Shown in pieces: positions 54,956 through 64,000 of a DNA stretch of 64,000 nucleotides. Source of the DNA: Begonia masoniana. Taxonomy: Eukaryota; Streptophyta; Magnoliopsida; Cucurbitales; Begoniaceae. The stretch spans positions 10,337,519-10,401,518 of the forward strand of contig CM039514.1 of NCBI GenBank assembly GCA_022432975.1, read 5' to 3'. Every line of letters starts with the position of its first letter. Positions within the stretch are counted from its first letter, which is position 1. The notes below the pieces were generated by a model that had not been told where the DNA came from, did no database searches, and worked only from the letters and a program-made list of their open reading frames with translations. The position numbers and the translations under genes were made by a program.

Positions 54956-56538
54956 CCAATCGTTCCATTTTCTTCGTGTTTGCTCCTCCAATCGACGCTC
55001 TAGGTATGAATCTATAGTTTTAGTGCGTTAGTTTTCGGTTTTCGCGAGGTGATACGGTTAGGGTTTTGTTTAGGGTTTTGCGAAAAACATAAATTTAGGG
55101 TTCGAAATTAATAAGTTTATTGTGATTAAGGATATAAAGGACGTATTGAACGTTATTGGTCGAAGTTAGAGTGATTTGTGAGAAATGTTAAAATTGGAGA
55201 ATTTTCGGGTTTTTAGGAAAACTCGTTAATTGTAATATTAAACTATCGAGCGTTAATCGTTGTTTAAATACTTCGATTAGTTAGGTTAAGATTTTAAGAA
55301 AATTCCTTAGTTAAGGTTTTGGTTAAATTTGGACGTTTAGAAGTTTAAACTCGTTTTAACTATAAAGTTTGTGAATTGCTTAGGTGAACAACGCTCGTGG
55401 ACGGAGTTTGAGCTGCTTTGGACACGAGGTAAGTTCTCGTGACTTGCTTGACAGATTGGTCTACACCGTACGTCGACGTCGTCTCGAGGAGTTTTGGAGA
55501 TGCGTATGTTTATTTGCTTTGGTTGGGTAGACAAGTTTAGTTGTTTATAGGTTATAGGTTATGTATTTATAGTCTTGATGGTATATATGTGATTGTTTAC
55601 CATATGTCATATTGAACTACTCACGCATCACGGTTTTTCAGTTATGCATAGAAAATGAATTTCCGCACCACGTTTTACAGAAAAGGGCGATGTGGCCTAG
55701 AGAGGGGCTATTGATTTATTGTGTAGGCTCGAAAGGGTCTGTCGCAATACCACATCTATATTGTACTCATATAGTTTACAGTTTACAATTTACAGTTTAC
55801 AGTTTACAGGTCACGCGAGGTGGGGCTCAGGCATGGCTGTACGTGTTGTAAGCGTGCACCCCCCTCCTCTAGCTGGAAAGAGTAGTCCGCCCGCTGGATG
55901 AGCTCTCTCCGGTTAGGGGGATACGATCTCGGTAACACCTACAGTGCATATAAAGTAAAGAAAATGACGCATGATTTACGAGCTCACACGCATAGCATGC
56001 ATTTACATTTACGAGTCTTACTGAGATTTTTTATCTCATAGTGTGTTTGTATGGTGTAGGTGACTTCGACATAGGTGAGGATGAGATCCCTCCACCTGAG
56101 GAGTGACACAGTTGATGGAGGATGGTTGCGGGAGTGCGTTGGCGCAGTCGAGGCTCATTTTGACCAGTGAGACTCATGGTTAGATGTTTTGAGAGTTTTA
56201 GTGATATTTTGGGTTAATGGCTGTATAGATACACTTTAGGTTGTTTGGGTCTGGATAGATTTAAGTATTATGTTTTGAAATGTTTTGGAAATCGATTTTT
56301 ATAATCTGTTGTTTGATTTTCAAAACAGGAGGATTTGTTTAGGTTTTAAACGTATCCACGCAAATTGTTTTTATGAAATTGGGTTATGATTTACATGTGT
56401 TTAGAGACGTTTGTTGTTATTGGTGAAATGCGAAATAGATGAAATATGAGATGTTTGAGGCAATTGATGAAAGAAATATTGGGGAGTGTTTAAGTTTTAG
56501 TGGGTGTTTTGAAGTGTTATGCAGGAAGTAAGAAGAAA

Positions 56539-56541
<3 letters not shown>

Positions 56542-56574
<33 letters not shown>
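56542..56574 (+). repeat. G33 homopolymer in 3' LTR
   Basis: 33 consecutive G between GGA and CGAGCC. Gly-rich ORFs across it are artefacts. Confidence 0.85.
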
Positions 56575-56917
56575 CGAGCCGGATTTTCTAGAGAAGTTGC
56601 CGAGCGATCTCTGGGCGATTGCTTGGCGTCGAGGCGATCGATCGCCCTTGGCATTTTGGGACAAATTGTCCCTTATGCCCTCGAAGCCTCGGCCGATGAT
56701 TAAATTGGTTTTAATTAGTTTTATTTTAATTAGTTAATAACTTTAATGGTTTTAATCTTTTATTTAATTTGTTTTAAGATTTGTTCAAACCTATTTTCTA
56801 AACAAACTCCGATTCTGATTTAAAAAGTTTTATTTCCGCTAAAACGCTAAGTTTAAAGTTTTAAGTATAAAAAAAAATATAGTACGGCAAATTGGGTACA
56901 GTGTTAGGGTCGTGACA

Positions 56918-57172
56918 AATACTCTGCTGTTCCACAATTTGTGATGGATCTCGTACACACTTCTTCAACATAGATACATGGAACACATTATGGATTCCTT
57001 TCATAGAGGTGGGTAGCTGTAATTCGTAAGCTGCCTTCCCGATCCTTTTTAAGATTGAAAAGGGTCCAATAAATCTGGGATTCAACTTGCCTCTCTTACC
57101 AAATCTCACAACTCCTTTGAATGGTGATATCTTAAGAAAAACTTCATCACCTACTTCAATAATGTGTTCCAT
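56918..57172 (-). pseudogene. chromovirus D pol C-terminus, right piece
   Basis: Minus-strand coding sequence gives VGDEVFLKISPFKGVVRFGK, GPFSILKRIGKAAYELQLP and VFHVSMLKKCVRDPSQIVE. This is the region between integrase core and chromodomain and is very like the corresponding part of Tekay-1. It continues into 46538..46763 on the other side of the insertion. It stops at 57172, where the element is truncated. Confidence 0.88.
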
Positions 57173-58091
57173 GGAAGGTGATAAAGGTGATAAAGGTCAT
57201 CACCTACTAGTCCGGAAGGTGATAAAGGTGCACCTCCTCGGGTTTATGGCTCTTCTTGAGGAAGAGCTCTCCAACTTGCTGTGAAGTGAGCTTTGTATTC
57301 CCTTGTTGAATGTTCTATCTTCAGAGGAGAGATAAGGAAATGAGAAATATTGATGGAATCCACTACACTCACGAAAATAGAAACCAACACTTCCAACACT
57401 TCAAGTTTCTATTCCAAAATGTGCTGCTCATTAGCAGCTATAAGGGTGGTTTAAAGACCACACCTCTTTACAACATTAGGGTTCAAGTGATCAGCTGACA
57501 AAACTAGGACAAAATAAGTGACAATCAGCCAAATTCTCAAGCCAAGTACAAGCTTGTTTTTCCAATTTTGGCGAAACTCTTCTTATTGGTAGCTATAAGG
57601 GTGGTTTAAAGACCATACCTCTTTACAACATTAGGGTTCAAGTAATCAGCTAGCAAAACTAGGACAAAATAAGGGACAATCGGCCAAATGCTCTAGCCAA
57701 GTACAAGCTTGTTTTGCCAATTTTAGCATAACTCTTCTTCTCTCTATATGTCACTTTCAAGTGATCTCTTTTACCACAAAACACAGCCTAAAGAGGACCC
57801 CTAATGCAAATGTGTTCAACCTACACAAGTTGAAAGAGAACTACTAGAAACTTGAAGAAAATAAATTAAACTTTCGGTTACATTACTTTGTTTTAAGGGA
57901 GACATTGGTTCCTTCTTCAAGTTCGGTTATGTCTTGATGTGGCTTCCATGTCTAAAGTGGAAGGGCTTCCCCTTGTCTTGTGTGCTAGCCTCTAACTTCA
58001 ATTAGTCTTCAAATATGTTACCTACTATATGAGTACACACGTTAGTTAAAGTCTTGGATCGAGACCGGGTGGTTACTCCCCTAGGAACATC
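57173..58091. other. spacer with a 150-bp tandem duplication
   Basis: Two copies of about 150 bp (57431..57580 and 57585..57735) share GCTATAAGGGTGGTTTAAAG, CTCTTTACAACATTAGGGTT and CCAAGTACAAGCTTG. A GGTGATAAAGGTCATCACC palindromic cluster lies at 57175..57210. No gene was recognised. Confidence 0.6.
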
Positions 58092-58509
58092 ATGAAGTCT
58101 CTATTAATGCTTAGCACTCCATTGGGGGCTTGTGACGAGGTGTCTTCTATGTGTCGGTTTGTTTGCGTGGTGATTGACAACTGCAAGTTTTTAGCGAACT
58201 TAGTTGTCTTGCCAATGAGTCAGTTTGATGTAATATTGGGAATGAATTGGCTGAGAAGGTACAAATTGATAGTGGAGTGCCATTTGAAGAAGGTAACTCT
58301 TATTGAGAAAGATGGAAATGTTGTTGTGTAATGTAATGATTCGAGTGCAGTGACGAAAAATTCTATCTTGAGGGCTTGTTTGGGTGGCCTTTGTGTGTTA
58401 GAACAATATGGAAACCTATGGTCTGTTGATGTGAAGGGTGAGATCGCTGGACAGAATGTGGATATCTTAGTGGTGAGAGAGTTTCTAGATGTTTTTGTAA
58501 GACCGTTAT
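58092..58509 (+). pseudogene. Gypsy protease-RT linker fragment
   Basis: Translation gives SLLMLSTPLGACDEVSS, then LVVLPMSQFDVILGMNWLRR and, after a stop at 58329, VVREFLDVFV. This is the C-terminal half of a Gypsy aspartic protease and the linker to RT. It is cut by the Sirevirus-2 LTR at 58510. Confidence 0.8.
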
Positions 58510-59681
58510 TGTCTAAGAGGGGGATGAATTAGATTTTTAAAATTAATTTCTTAACCTAATTGTTTTCTCTTTTTGTATGCAATCTCTAAGTTTATAACAA
58601 ATAAACAAGCAAGCTAAAGTAAGAGATAAGAGAGAAAATGACACCGTAGTTTTTAACGTGGTTCGGCCAAACTTGCCTACGTCCACGCTCTAAGGCTCCC
58701 CCTTGAAGATTCCTTTCTCCTCCTCTAGAGAAAAACAAGATCAAACTTCACGGGTGTCGATCTACTGCCTTTTACACTTTGATTGATCTTCACGGGCGTC
58801 AATCACTGCCTTACAGCTTTTACAAGATGAATACTGTTTGCAACAAGCTACACTCTCTCAAAGATATAAATCTCAAGTTTAAGAGCGGAGGGGTGTAGGA
58901 AAAAATAACAGAGTATTACACAGCTTTTGCGTATTAGGGTTCAAAGAGAATTTCGACAAAAGTCGTTCTCCCAAGCTTTGTTCTTCTATTTATACTCTGA
59001 CTATAATCGGCAACTCATCTAGAAAAGCTCATCGTCTGTGTTTGAAAATATAGTCGTTGGAGAAACATCCGTACGACGACAGCTAGCCGTTGATGTCTGG
59101 AGTCGCTATCGTTCGCGGCCATTGATGATCTGGTGTTAAGACACTGGACGAGTATCACTATTGCTTCGCGGTCTTTTAAATTTTTAGTGCTAAGTCTTTG
59201 GACGAGTAAGTATGGACAACTACGTGTGCTGTTAGCGTGGACGACTACGTCTGCTGTTAGCGTGGACGACTGCGTCTTTCCTTTGAACGTGGACGACTGC
59301 GTCTTTCCTTTCAATGTGGACAATTGCGTCTGCTGTTAGTGTGGACGACTGCGTCTTTCCTTTGAAAGTGGACGACTGCGTTTCACACTTTAACTTTGGA
59401 CAACTGATTTTGTCTTGACCGTGGACGATTGATTCTGACTAACTATTAATACTTAGCCAAAAAATCGTCAGAAAACATAATACCTTTTTCAAAGGGCATT
59501 TCCAGATAAATGCAATAAACATAATAAACCAATTATCCAGATCATAAATTTCATATTATTCATACTCATCAGATTAAACTTAATCAACAGTCCACCAATA
59601 TCATGTTAATCATATTTATCCAGATTAAACATAATCATAAAAAATATAGTTACTTAAAGCTTAAACACATTTAAGCTAACA
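58510..59681 (-). repeat. 3' LTR of Sirevirus-2
   Basis: On minus it begins TGTTAGCTTAAATG and ends CCCCTCTTAGACA, 1,172 bp. The left flanking 5-mer is GTTAT; the other side is outside the window. It contains a short tandem repeat at 59210..59430. Confidence 0.85.
59210..59430. repeat. GTGGACGACTGCGTC tandem repeat in the Sirevirus-2 LTR
   Basis: Six or more units of about 25 to 33 bp share GTGGACGACTRCGTC followed by TTTCCTTTGAA or TGCTGTTAGC. It lies in the middle of the LTR. Confidence 0.85.
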
Positions 59682-59932
59682 ATCTCCCCCTTTTTGATGA
59701 TGACAAATATATATAATGATTAACAAAGTTCTCTAACTCCTCCATACTCTGTGCATAGAACTAGATGAAATTTCATTTATCAGTCACATATTTTATCTCC
59801 CCCTTTGACATTATCAAAAATAACATAGATTCAGCACAAATAGAGGAGAAGCACCAGGAATAAAACAGAAACATCCCATAAAAATATCAGACATAAAAAA
59901 ATAGTATCAATTACAAAACAAAAATATGAATC
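59682..59932 (-). promoter_or_regulatory. polypurine tracts and 3' untranslated part of Sirevirus-2
   Basis: ATCTCCCCCTTTTTGATGATG abuts the LTR, and a second TATCTCCCCCTTTGACATTATC lies about 110 bp further in. Both are polypurine on minus. The rest is AT-rich untranslated sequence. Confidence 0.8.
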
Positions 59933-61898
59933 CTAATGCTCAAACTCCAGAGAAGAGGGATTGTCCCATCCCATAAGAGCCCCTAACTGACTATGAAAAT
60001 CAAACTGGACTGGAGGGGAAGGGATTTCTGCCAGAGGATTAATGGCCTCAACTGGAGGAGGAGGAGGAACACTTGCAACAAGAGGAGCATCACCTGCATC
60101 TACCATAGGAATATCAATAGGGACAGCAAGGGCAAGATCAGCATGAGCAGCAGAAGGAGGGGAATGATCTGCACCATTGTTCTCAATAGATTCATCCAGG
60201 GCCAAATCAGCAAGAGTGGACTGACCATCACCCCAGTGCAGAAAATTGTTAATATCTGCAACACTAGCGAGAATCCTATGATTATCTCGCTGCAAACTGG
60301 TTGCCAGAAGATTTGTGTGGAATCTCACAGACTCGATGATATCATCATTGGCTTTATTGTGATTTGTTTCCAACAAATCAATGCGTTTGGTGAAACCCTC
60401 AAGAGCCAAACAGAGAGTGGATTCCACTTGTGTAAGACGAGTATTGAGTTCTGGAATAGCATCCCGAGTAACAGTAGAGGCTTCGAGATGGTCAAGACGG
60501 GAGAGAACAGTAGCCTCAAGATGATCTAATCGAGATAGATACATGGATTGAAAAGACCCAAGAGTAGTCCCGAGACTGGCAATGCTTGCCTGGAGTTTGT
60601 TGTATTGGTCTTCTAAAATTGATGGTCTCACTGAAGGAGTGGGGCGATTTGTTGTTCTAGGAGGAGCACTAATTGCCACAGGAGGCACTGGAGTGGGAGA
60701 GGGCGCACAAATTGGACTGATTGGATGGGGAAGATCAGCTTGGACTAGAGGAGGGTTAGGATCACTCAAAGGTTCTTGAAGGGGAATTTGATCATTCCCA
60801 AACTCGTCAGGAGCTTGAAAGGAGTACTGGAGGTGGCAGAGGGGCAAGGACAGGAAGACAAATGTCATCTGAAGAGTTATCTTCCTCTTCAGATTCAGCA
60901 AGAATTAAGCGCCTTGAAGTACCTCGTCTACTAACATTGTCAACCAGCTCAACTTGAGCATTTCTAGCTATGCCCATCCTAGACACAACACCTCGGCCAG
61001 CTTTCTCAACCAACACACCTTGATCATCTCTTGTGAGTCCCATTCTGGACAAGGTGGAGGAGGAAAAGAAGTCATATTTTTTCAAGGATAAGAGCGTGTC
61101 AGACTCTGGAAATCTAACTCCAAATCGGTAGAAAATCTTCATAAGAAGAAGATTGTAAGGTAGGGGCTTGGATACTTGACAAACGACTAGAAGCATTCTG
61201 TTAAGCACAATAAATCCAACATGGAAGGGTTCACCTCTGAGGAACTGCCCAAGCAAAAAAAGATCCATGCCACTAACATGGTCTCTATGACCCTCTACTG
61301 GCAGAATATTGTAATGGATCATTTGGTGAAATACTCGGGCCCTAAAGTTCAAATCCTTACTTTTCAGCTTCAGGGGTGAATTGTTTGGATCCTTTGCAAT
61401 CAATCGTACTAATTCCTTGCCCACAGGCTTCGTAAGAAATGATGGAGTCGCTGTGGGTTCAAAATATCTGCGAGATCCATTTAAAAACTCACAGCAAAGG
61501 ATTTGATGCAGCATTTCTTGAGTGAGTTCGATATGTCGTCCATAGACATAGCTTCTGAGAACAAGGGGTCTCGTAGAATATTCTAGGTTGACATAAAACA
61601 TTCTAATTGCTGGTTTACAATAAGGAGTTTCTGAATCAAATAACCCTATTAACCCCAAACGTACTAAAGGTTCTTCTAACTCCATTCCAACTAAATCCTA
61701 AAAAATCACTCCTCTAGATTTAATAATCGGTTTGTACTTGAAAACTTCATAATACCTATTGAATGCGGCCTGATTTATGAACTCGTGATTCGGCCATTGA
61801 AGAGGAGGAGGAACGACAACAGATTGGGAATGTGTCGGTTGTGAAGTCTTCTGTTTCTTCCTCGAGAAGACCTGTGGAGCATGAGAGGAAGATGCCAT
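59933..61898 (-). pseudogene. extra ORF after pol in Sirevirus-2 (putative plant transposon protein type), broken
   Basis: The ATG at 61896..61898 starts MASSSHAPQVFSRKKQKTSQ. An in-frame TAG at 61698 and a frameshift between about 60810 and 60900 split it into three parts. The middle part (61685 to about 60830) has the pattern I associate with the 'putative plant transposon protein' family (VRLGLIGLFDSETPYCKPAI, VNLEYSTRPLVLRSYVYGRH, FRARVFHQMIHYNILPVEGH). A Pro-rich linker and a C-terminal coiled-coil stretch follow (YNKLQASIASLGTTLGSF, LSRLDHLEATVLSRLDHLEA). No signal peptide or convincing transmembrane segment is visible. Such ORFs are often called envelope-like from position alone, and nothing here supports a membrane fusion role. 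The total is about 650 codons. Confidence 0.7.
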
Positions 61899-62220
61899 TT
61901 GAAGGTATTAGGTTTTCTGAGTAGTGCTGGAGAGTAGAAACAGATTCGATGTACAGAGACGGAAAGAGATCACTGGACGAAGGAAAGGAGTTGAGAGGTT
62001 TTTGAGAGGGAAATTTGAATCTTAGGGTTTCAGTTATCTTTCGCAAGATTTTATAGACAATTTGGTGAACGTCCATAGTCAAAGTCCAATTGCCAACGTC
62101 CACGATAACTGTCCATTCTTATTAACCATTGTCAACGTCCATAGGACAACATCCATAGGACAACGTCCATTGACAGTAAAGCAAGTTGGTCAAAATCTCT
62201 AACAAGAAAGAAAAAGAACC
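61899..62220 (-). promoter_or_regulatory. promoter-like leader before the extra Sirevirus-2 ORF
   Basis: Reading on minus there are four TGGACGTTG/TGGATGTTG words (62060..62180), then TCTATAAAATCTTGCG at about 62050 (a good TATA box), and then a pyrimidine-rich stretch (TCCCTCTCAAAAACCTCTC). The ORF begins about 150 bp after the TATA box. This is the layout of a plant RNA polymerase II core promoter with 5' UTR. Promoter activity is inferred. Confidence 0.5.
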
Positions 62221-64000
62221 TTAATTTTTCTCAAACTTAATGAGCCCTAACCTTATTCTAATATTACATAAGGTTTTCTCATCCAAAGGTTTTGTAAATA
62301 TATTTGCTAATTGGTCAGATGAATTGACAAAAACTAAATTGATATCTTCCTTTTGAACATGATCTCGAAGAAAGTGATATCTTATCTCTATATGTTTGGT
62401 TCTTGAATGCTGAATAGGATTCTTTGATATATTGATGGCACTGGTGTTGTCACACCGAATGAGAATTCTATTGTAAAAAATATTATAATCTTCTAGTGTT
62501 TGTTTCATCCACAGTACTTGTGCACAACAACTTCCTGCAGCAATATATTCACTTTCGCAGTTGAGAGTGCAACAAAATTCTGCTTCTTTGAATACCAAGA
62601 CACAAGAGACTCTCCTAAAAAATGGCACGTCCCACTTATGCTTTTCCTATCTACAAGACAATCGGCATAATCAGAGTTTGAGTATCCCACTAATTCGAAG
62701 GAAGTACATTTAGGATACCACAAACTTAGCTCATGAGTGCCACTTAAATACTTGAATATCCTTTTGACTGCATTTAAGTCTGATTCTTTAGGGGCAGCTT
62801 GGAATCTAGTACAGAGACAGACACTAAAAAGAATATCTGGCCTACTAGCTGTTAGATATAAAAGAGATCCAATCATACCACGATATTTTTTAATGTCAAC
62901 ACTTATTCCATTTTCATCTTTATCCTATTTGGTTATGGTACTCAAAGGAGTCCTAGAAGGCTTTGATGAGTTTAGATCAAATTTCTTCAGAAGATCCTTA
63001 ATATATTTTTCTTGATTTAACAGGATTCCATTGGGGGTTTGTCTGATCTGAAGTCCTAAGAAAAATATCAACTCTCCCATCATACTCATTTCAAACTCAC
63101 TCTGCATCAAGGAAGCAAAATCATTACAGAGTGCTACATTGGTGGATCCAAAAACGATATCATCAACATAGATTTGGACTATGAGAATATCTTCTCCTTT
63201 CTGCATAGTGAATAAGGTTGAATCAGTTTTTTTCTTTTTAAAATTCCTTTCCTCAAGGAAGGTCTTTAATCTATCGTACCAGGCCCTAGGGGCTTATTTT
63301 AAACCATACAGAGCTTTTCTAAGTTTGTATATATGGTCAAGTTTTTCAAAGTCTTCGAAACCTAGAGGTTGCTCTACATAAACTTCTTCTAAAATAAATC
63401 CATTCAAAAATACACTCTTGACATCCATTTGAAAAAGAGTGAAATTGTTGAAACAAGCATATGCTAGAAGCATCCTAATAGATTCTAATCTAGCTACGGG
63501 TGCAAAGGTTTCCTCATAGTCTATTCCTTCTTCTTGGTTATAACCTTTGGCAACTAACCTGGCTTTGTTTCTAATAACTATGCCATTTTCATCCATCTTG
63601 TTTTTAAACACCCATTTTGTTCCTATAATTGGAACAAGTTCCCAAACATTGTTCTTTTCAAATTGGTTTACCTCTTCCTGCATAGCCACAATCTAGTTTT
63701 CATCCTGTTCTGCTTCCTCAAATTTCTTAGGTTTAACTTATGAAATAAATGCCACATTGGCACAGAGATTCCTAAGAGAGGATCTAGTCTTCACTCCTAA
63801 GGAAAGATCACCTAAAACTTCATCTAAGGAATTATTTTTGACATATTTCCAATCTCTAGGAAGAGCAGAATTTTCATCCTTGACTGGAACAATTTCCAGA
63901 GAATTTGAAGAAGGTTATAGTGAGTTTTCTCCTTGAAGGGTATCTGTAGGTTTGTCTAAGGAAAGAGAATCTAGATGCTTTTCTAAAGAACCATCCTCAT
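62221..64000 (-). pseudogene. Sirevirus-2 pol (integrase-RT linker, RT, RNase H), broken
   Basis: From the window edge: linker (LPRDWKYVKNNSLDEVLGD, GVKTRSSLRNLCANVAF), RT ([53 protein letters not shown]), and RNase H (LVGYSNSDYADCLVDRKS, SEYIAAGSCCAQ, IRCDNTSAINISKNPIQHS, SSDQLANIFTKPLDE). There are in-frame stops at about 63954, 63742, 63694, 63294 and 62925. A one-base deletion near 62545 in the RNase H STAESEY motif shifts the frame for the last 320 bp. The integrase and gag lie beyond the window. Confidence 0.88.

Larger units (their letters stand above)
46764..56917 (+). mobile_element. Tekay-1, complete but mutated Tekay/Del-type chromovirus
   Basis: LTRs at 46764..49312 (2,549 bp) and 53972..56917 (2,946 bp), both TGTAATACCCGG...GGGTCGTGACA. 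The target duplication AATAC is perfect (46759..46763 and 56918..56922). The order is LTR, primer-binding site, gag, protease, RT, RNase H, integrase, chromodomain-like end, polypurine tract, LTR, which is the Gypsy order. Long LTRs and the C-terminal chromodomain-like sequence suggest the Tekay/Del branch. Two frameshifts and at least four in-frame stops inactivate it. Confidence 0.94.
53972..56917 (+). repeat. 3' LTR of Tekay-1
   Basis: 2,946 bp, matching the 5' LTR except for insertions: a 50-bp duplication near 53990..54090, a tandem duplication of about 425 bp, and a different G-run region. Intron-like signals are at the same sites (GAG|GTAAGT near 55428, GTGTAG|GTGA near 56059). Confidence 0.93.
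43223..57172 (-). mobile_element. chromovirus D, 3' part only, split by Tekay-1
   Basis: A minus-strand Gypsy element represented by its 3' LTR (43223..46537), polypurine tract, and the end of pol (46538..46763 and 56918..57172). A complete chromovirus inserted between the two pol pieces, with AATAC duplicated. The element stops abruptly near 57172, so everything upstream of the integrase C-terminus is lost. Its LTR identifies the solo LTRs at 3911, 7192 and 26413 as the same family. Confidence 0.9.
58510..64000 (-). mobile_element. Sirevirus-2, 3' half of a Sirevirus-type Copia element
   Basis: From right to left on minus: pol from the integrase-RT linker onward (63999 to 62221), a promoter-like leader, an extra ORF after pol (61898 to 59933), polypurine tracts, and a 1,172-bp 3' LTR (58510..59681). 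The 5' half lies outside the window. An ORF after pol, repeated CTCCCCCT tracts and a long LTR agree with the Sirevirus group. Confidence 0.88.

Noticed and set aside
59933..61898. An envelope gene, or an endogenous virus
   Set aside because: No signal peptide, fusion peptide or transmembrane anchor is seen; the element is a Copia retrotransposon by domain order.

Overview
This is a plant nuclear window, most likely from a eudicot. Two intact host-type genes survive: an ATL-family RING-H2 E3 ligase (35443..36600, +) and a small tryptophan-rich protein of the plant 'stress-induced protein' type (38909..39346, -). Nearly everything else is nested LTR retrotransposons and DNA transposons. No bacterial, organellar or CRISPR features are present, and the species cannot be named from the sequence.

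Layout: (1) 1..10441 is a decayed Copia element on the minus strand (Copia-A), with its gag and pol broken by mutation. It carries two solo LTRs of one chromovirus (Gypsy) family, at 3911..6025 and 7192..9478. (2) 11129..23078 is a 5'-truncated Copia on the plus strand (Copia-B). A nearly intact Sirevirus-type Copia on the minus strand (13222..21858, target duplication GAATG) splits its integrase. (3) 23079..23290 is an older RT scrap, followed by a hairpin and about 1.9 kb with nothing recognised. (4) 25312..33742 is a third Copia (Copia-C) that has lost INT, RT and RNase H. Inside it is a decayed hAT transposon (25882..about 31432), and inside that a third solo LTR (26413..28828, target duplication AATTC). 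(5) 33743..40270 is the host-gene island. (6) 40271..41447 is a short hAT derivative that contains a Cassandra TRIM (40553..41375, target duplication ATAAT); both Cassandra LTRs carry a 5S rRNA-like domain. (7) 43223..57172 is the 3' part of the chromovirus that gave rise to the solo LTRs. It has a 3.3 kb LTR with a large 76/77-bp tandem array and is split by a complete but mutated Tekay/Del-type chromovirus (46764..56917, target duplication AATAC). (8) 57173..58509 holds a tandem duplication and a Gypsy protease scrap. From 58510 to the window end is the 3' half of a second Sirevirus-type element, with its LTR, an extra ORF after pol and a decayed pol.

The target-site duplications allow most insertions to be ordered. 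The coding damage seen is largely TGG to TAG/TGA and CGA to TGA changes, as expected for silenced, methylated elements. The items most worth a second look are the splice-like intron signals conserved in all the chromovirus LTRs, the independently amplified minisatellites inside those LTRs, a short GTGTCAC-type motif scattered through the coding and LTR sequence of the intact Sirevirus, the extra Sirevirus ORF with its own promoter-like leader, and the extremely short Cassandra interior.
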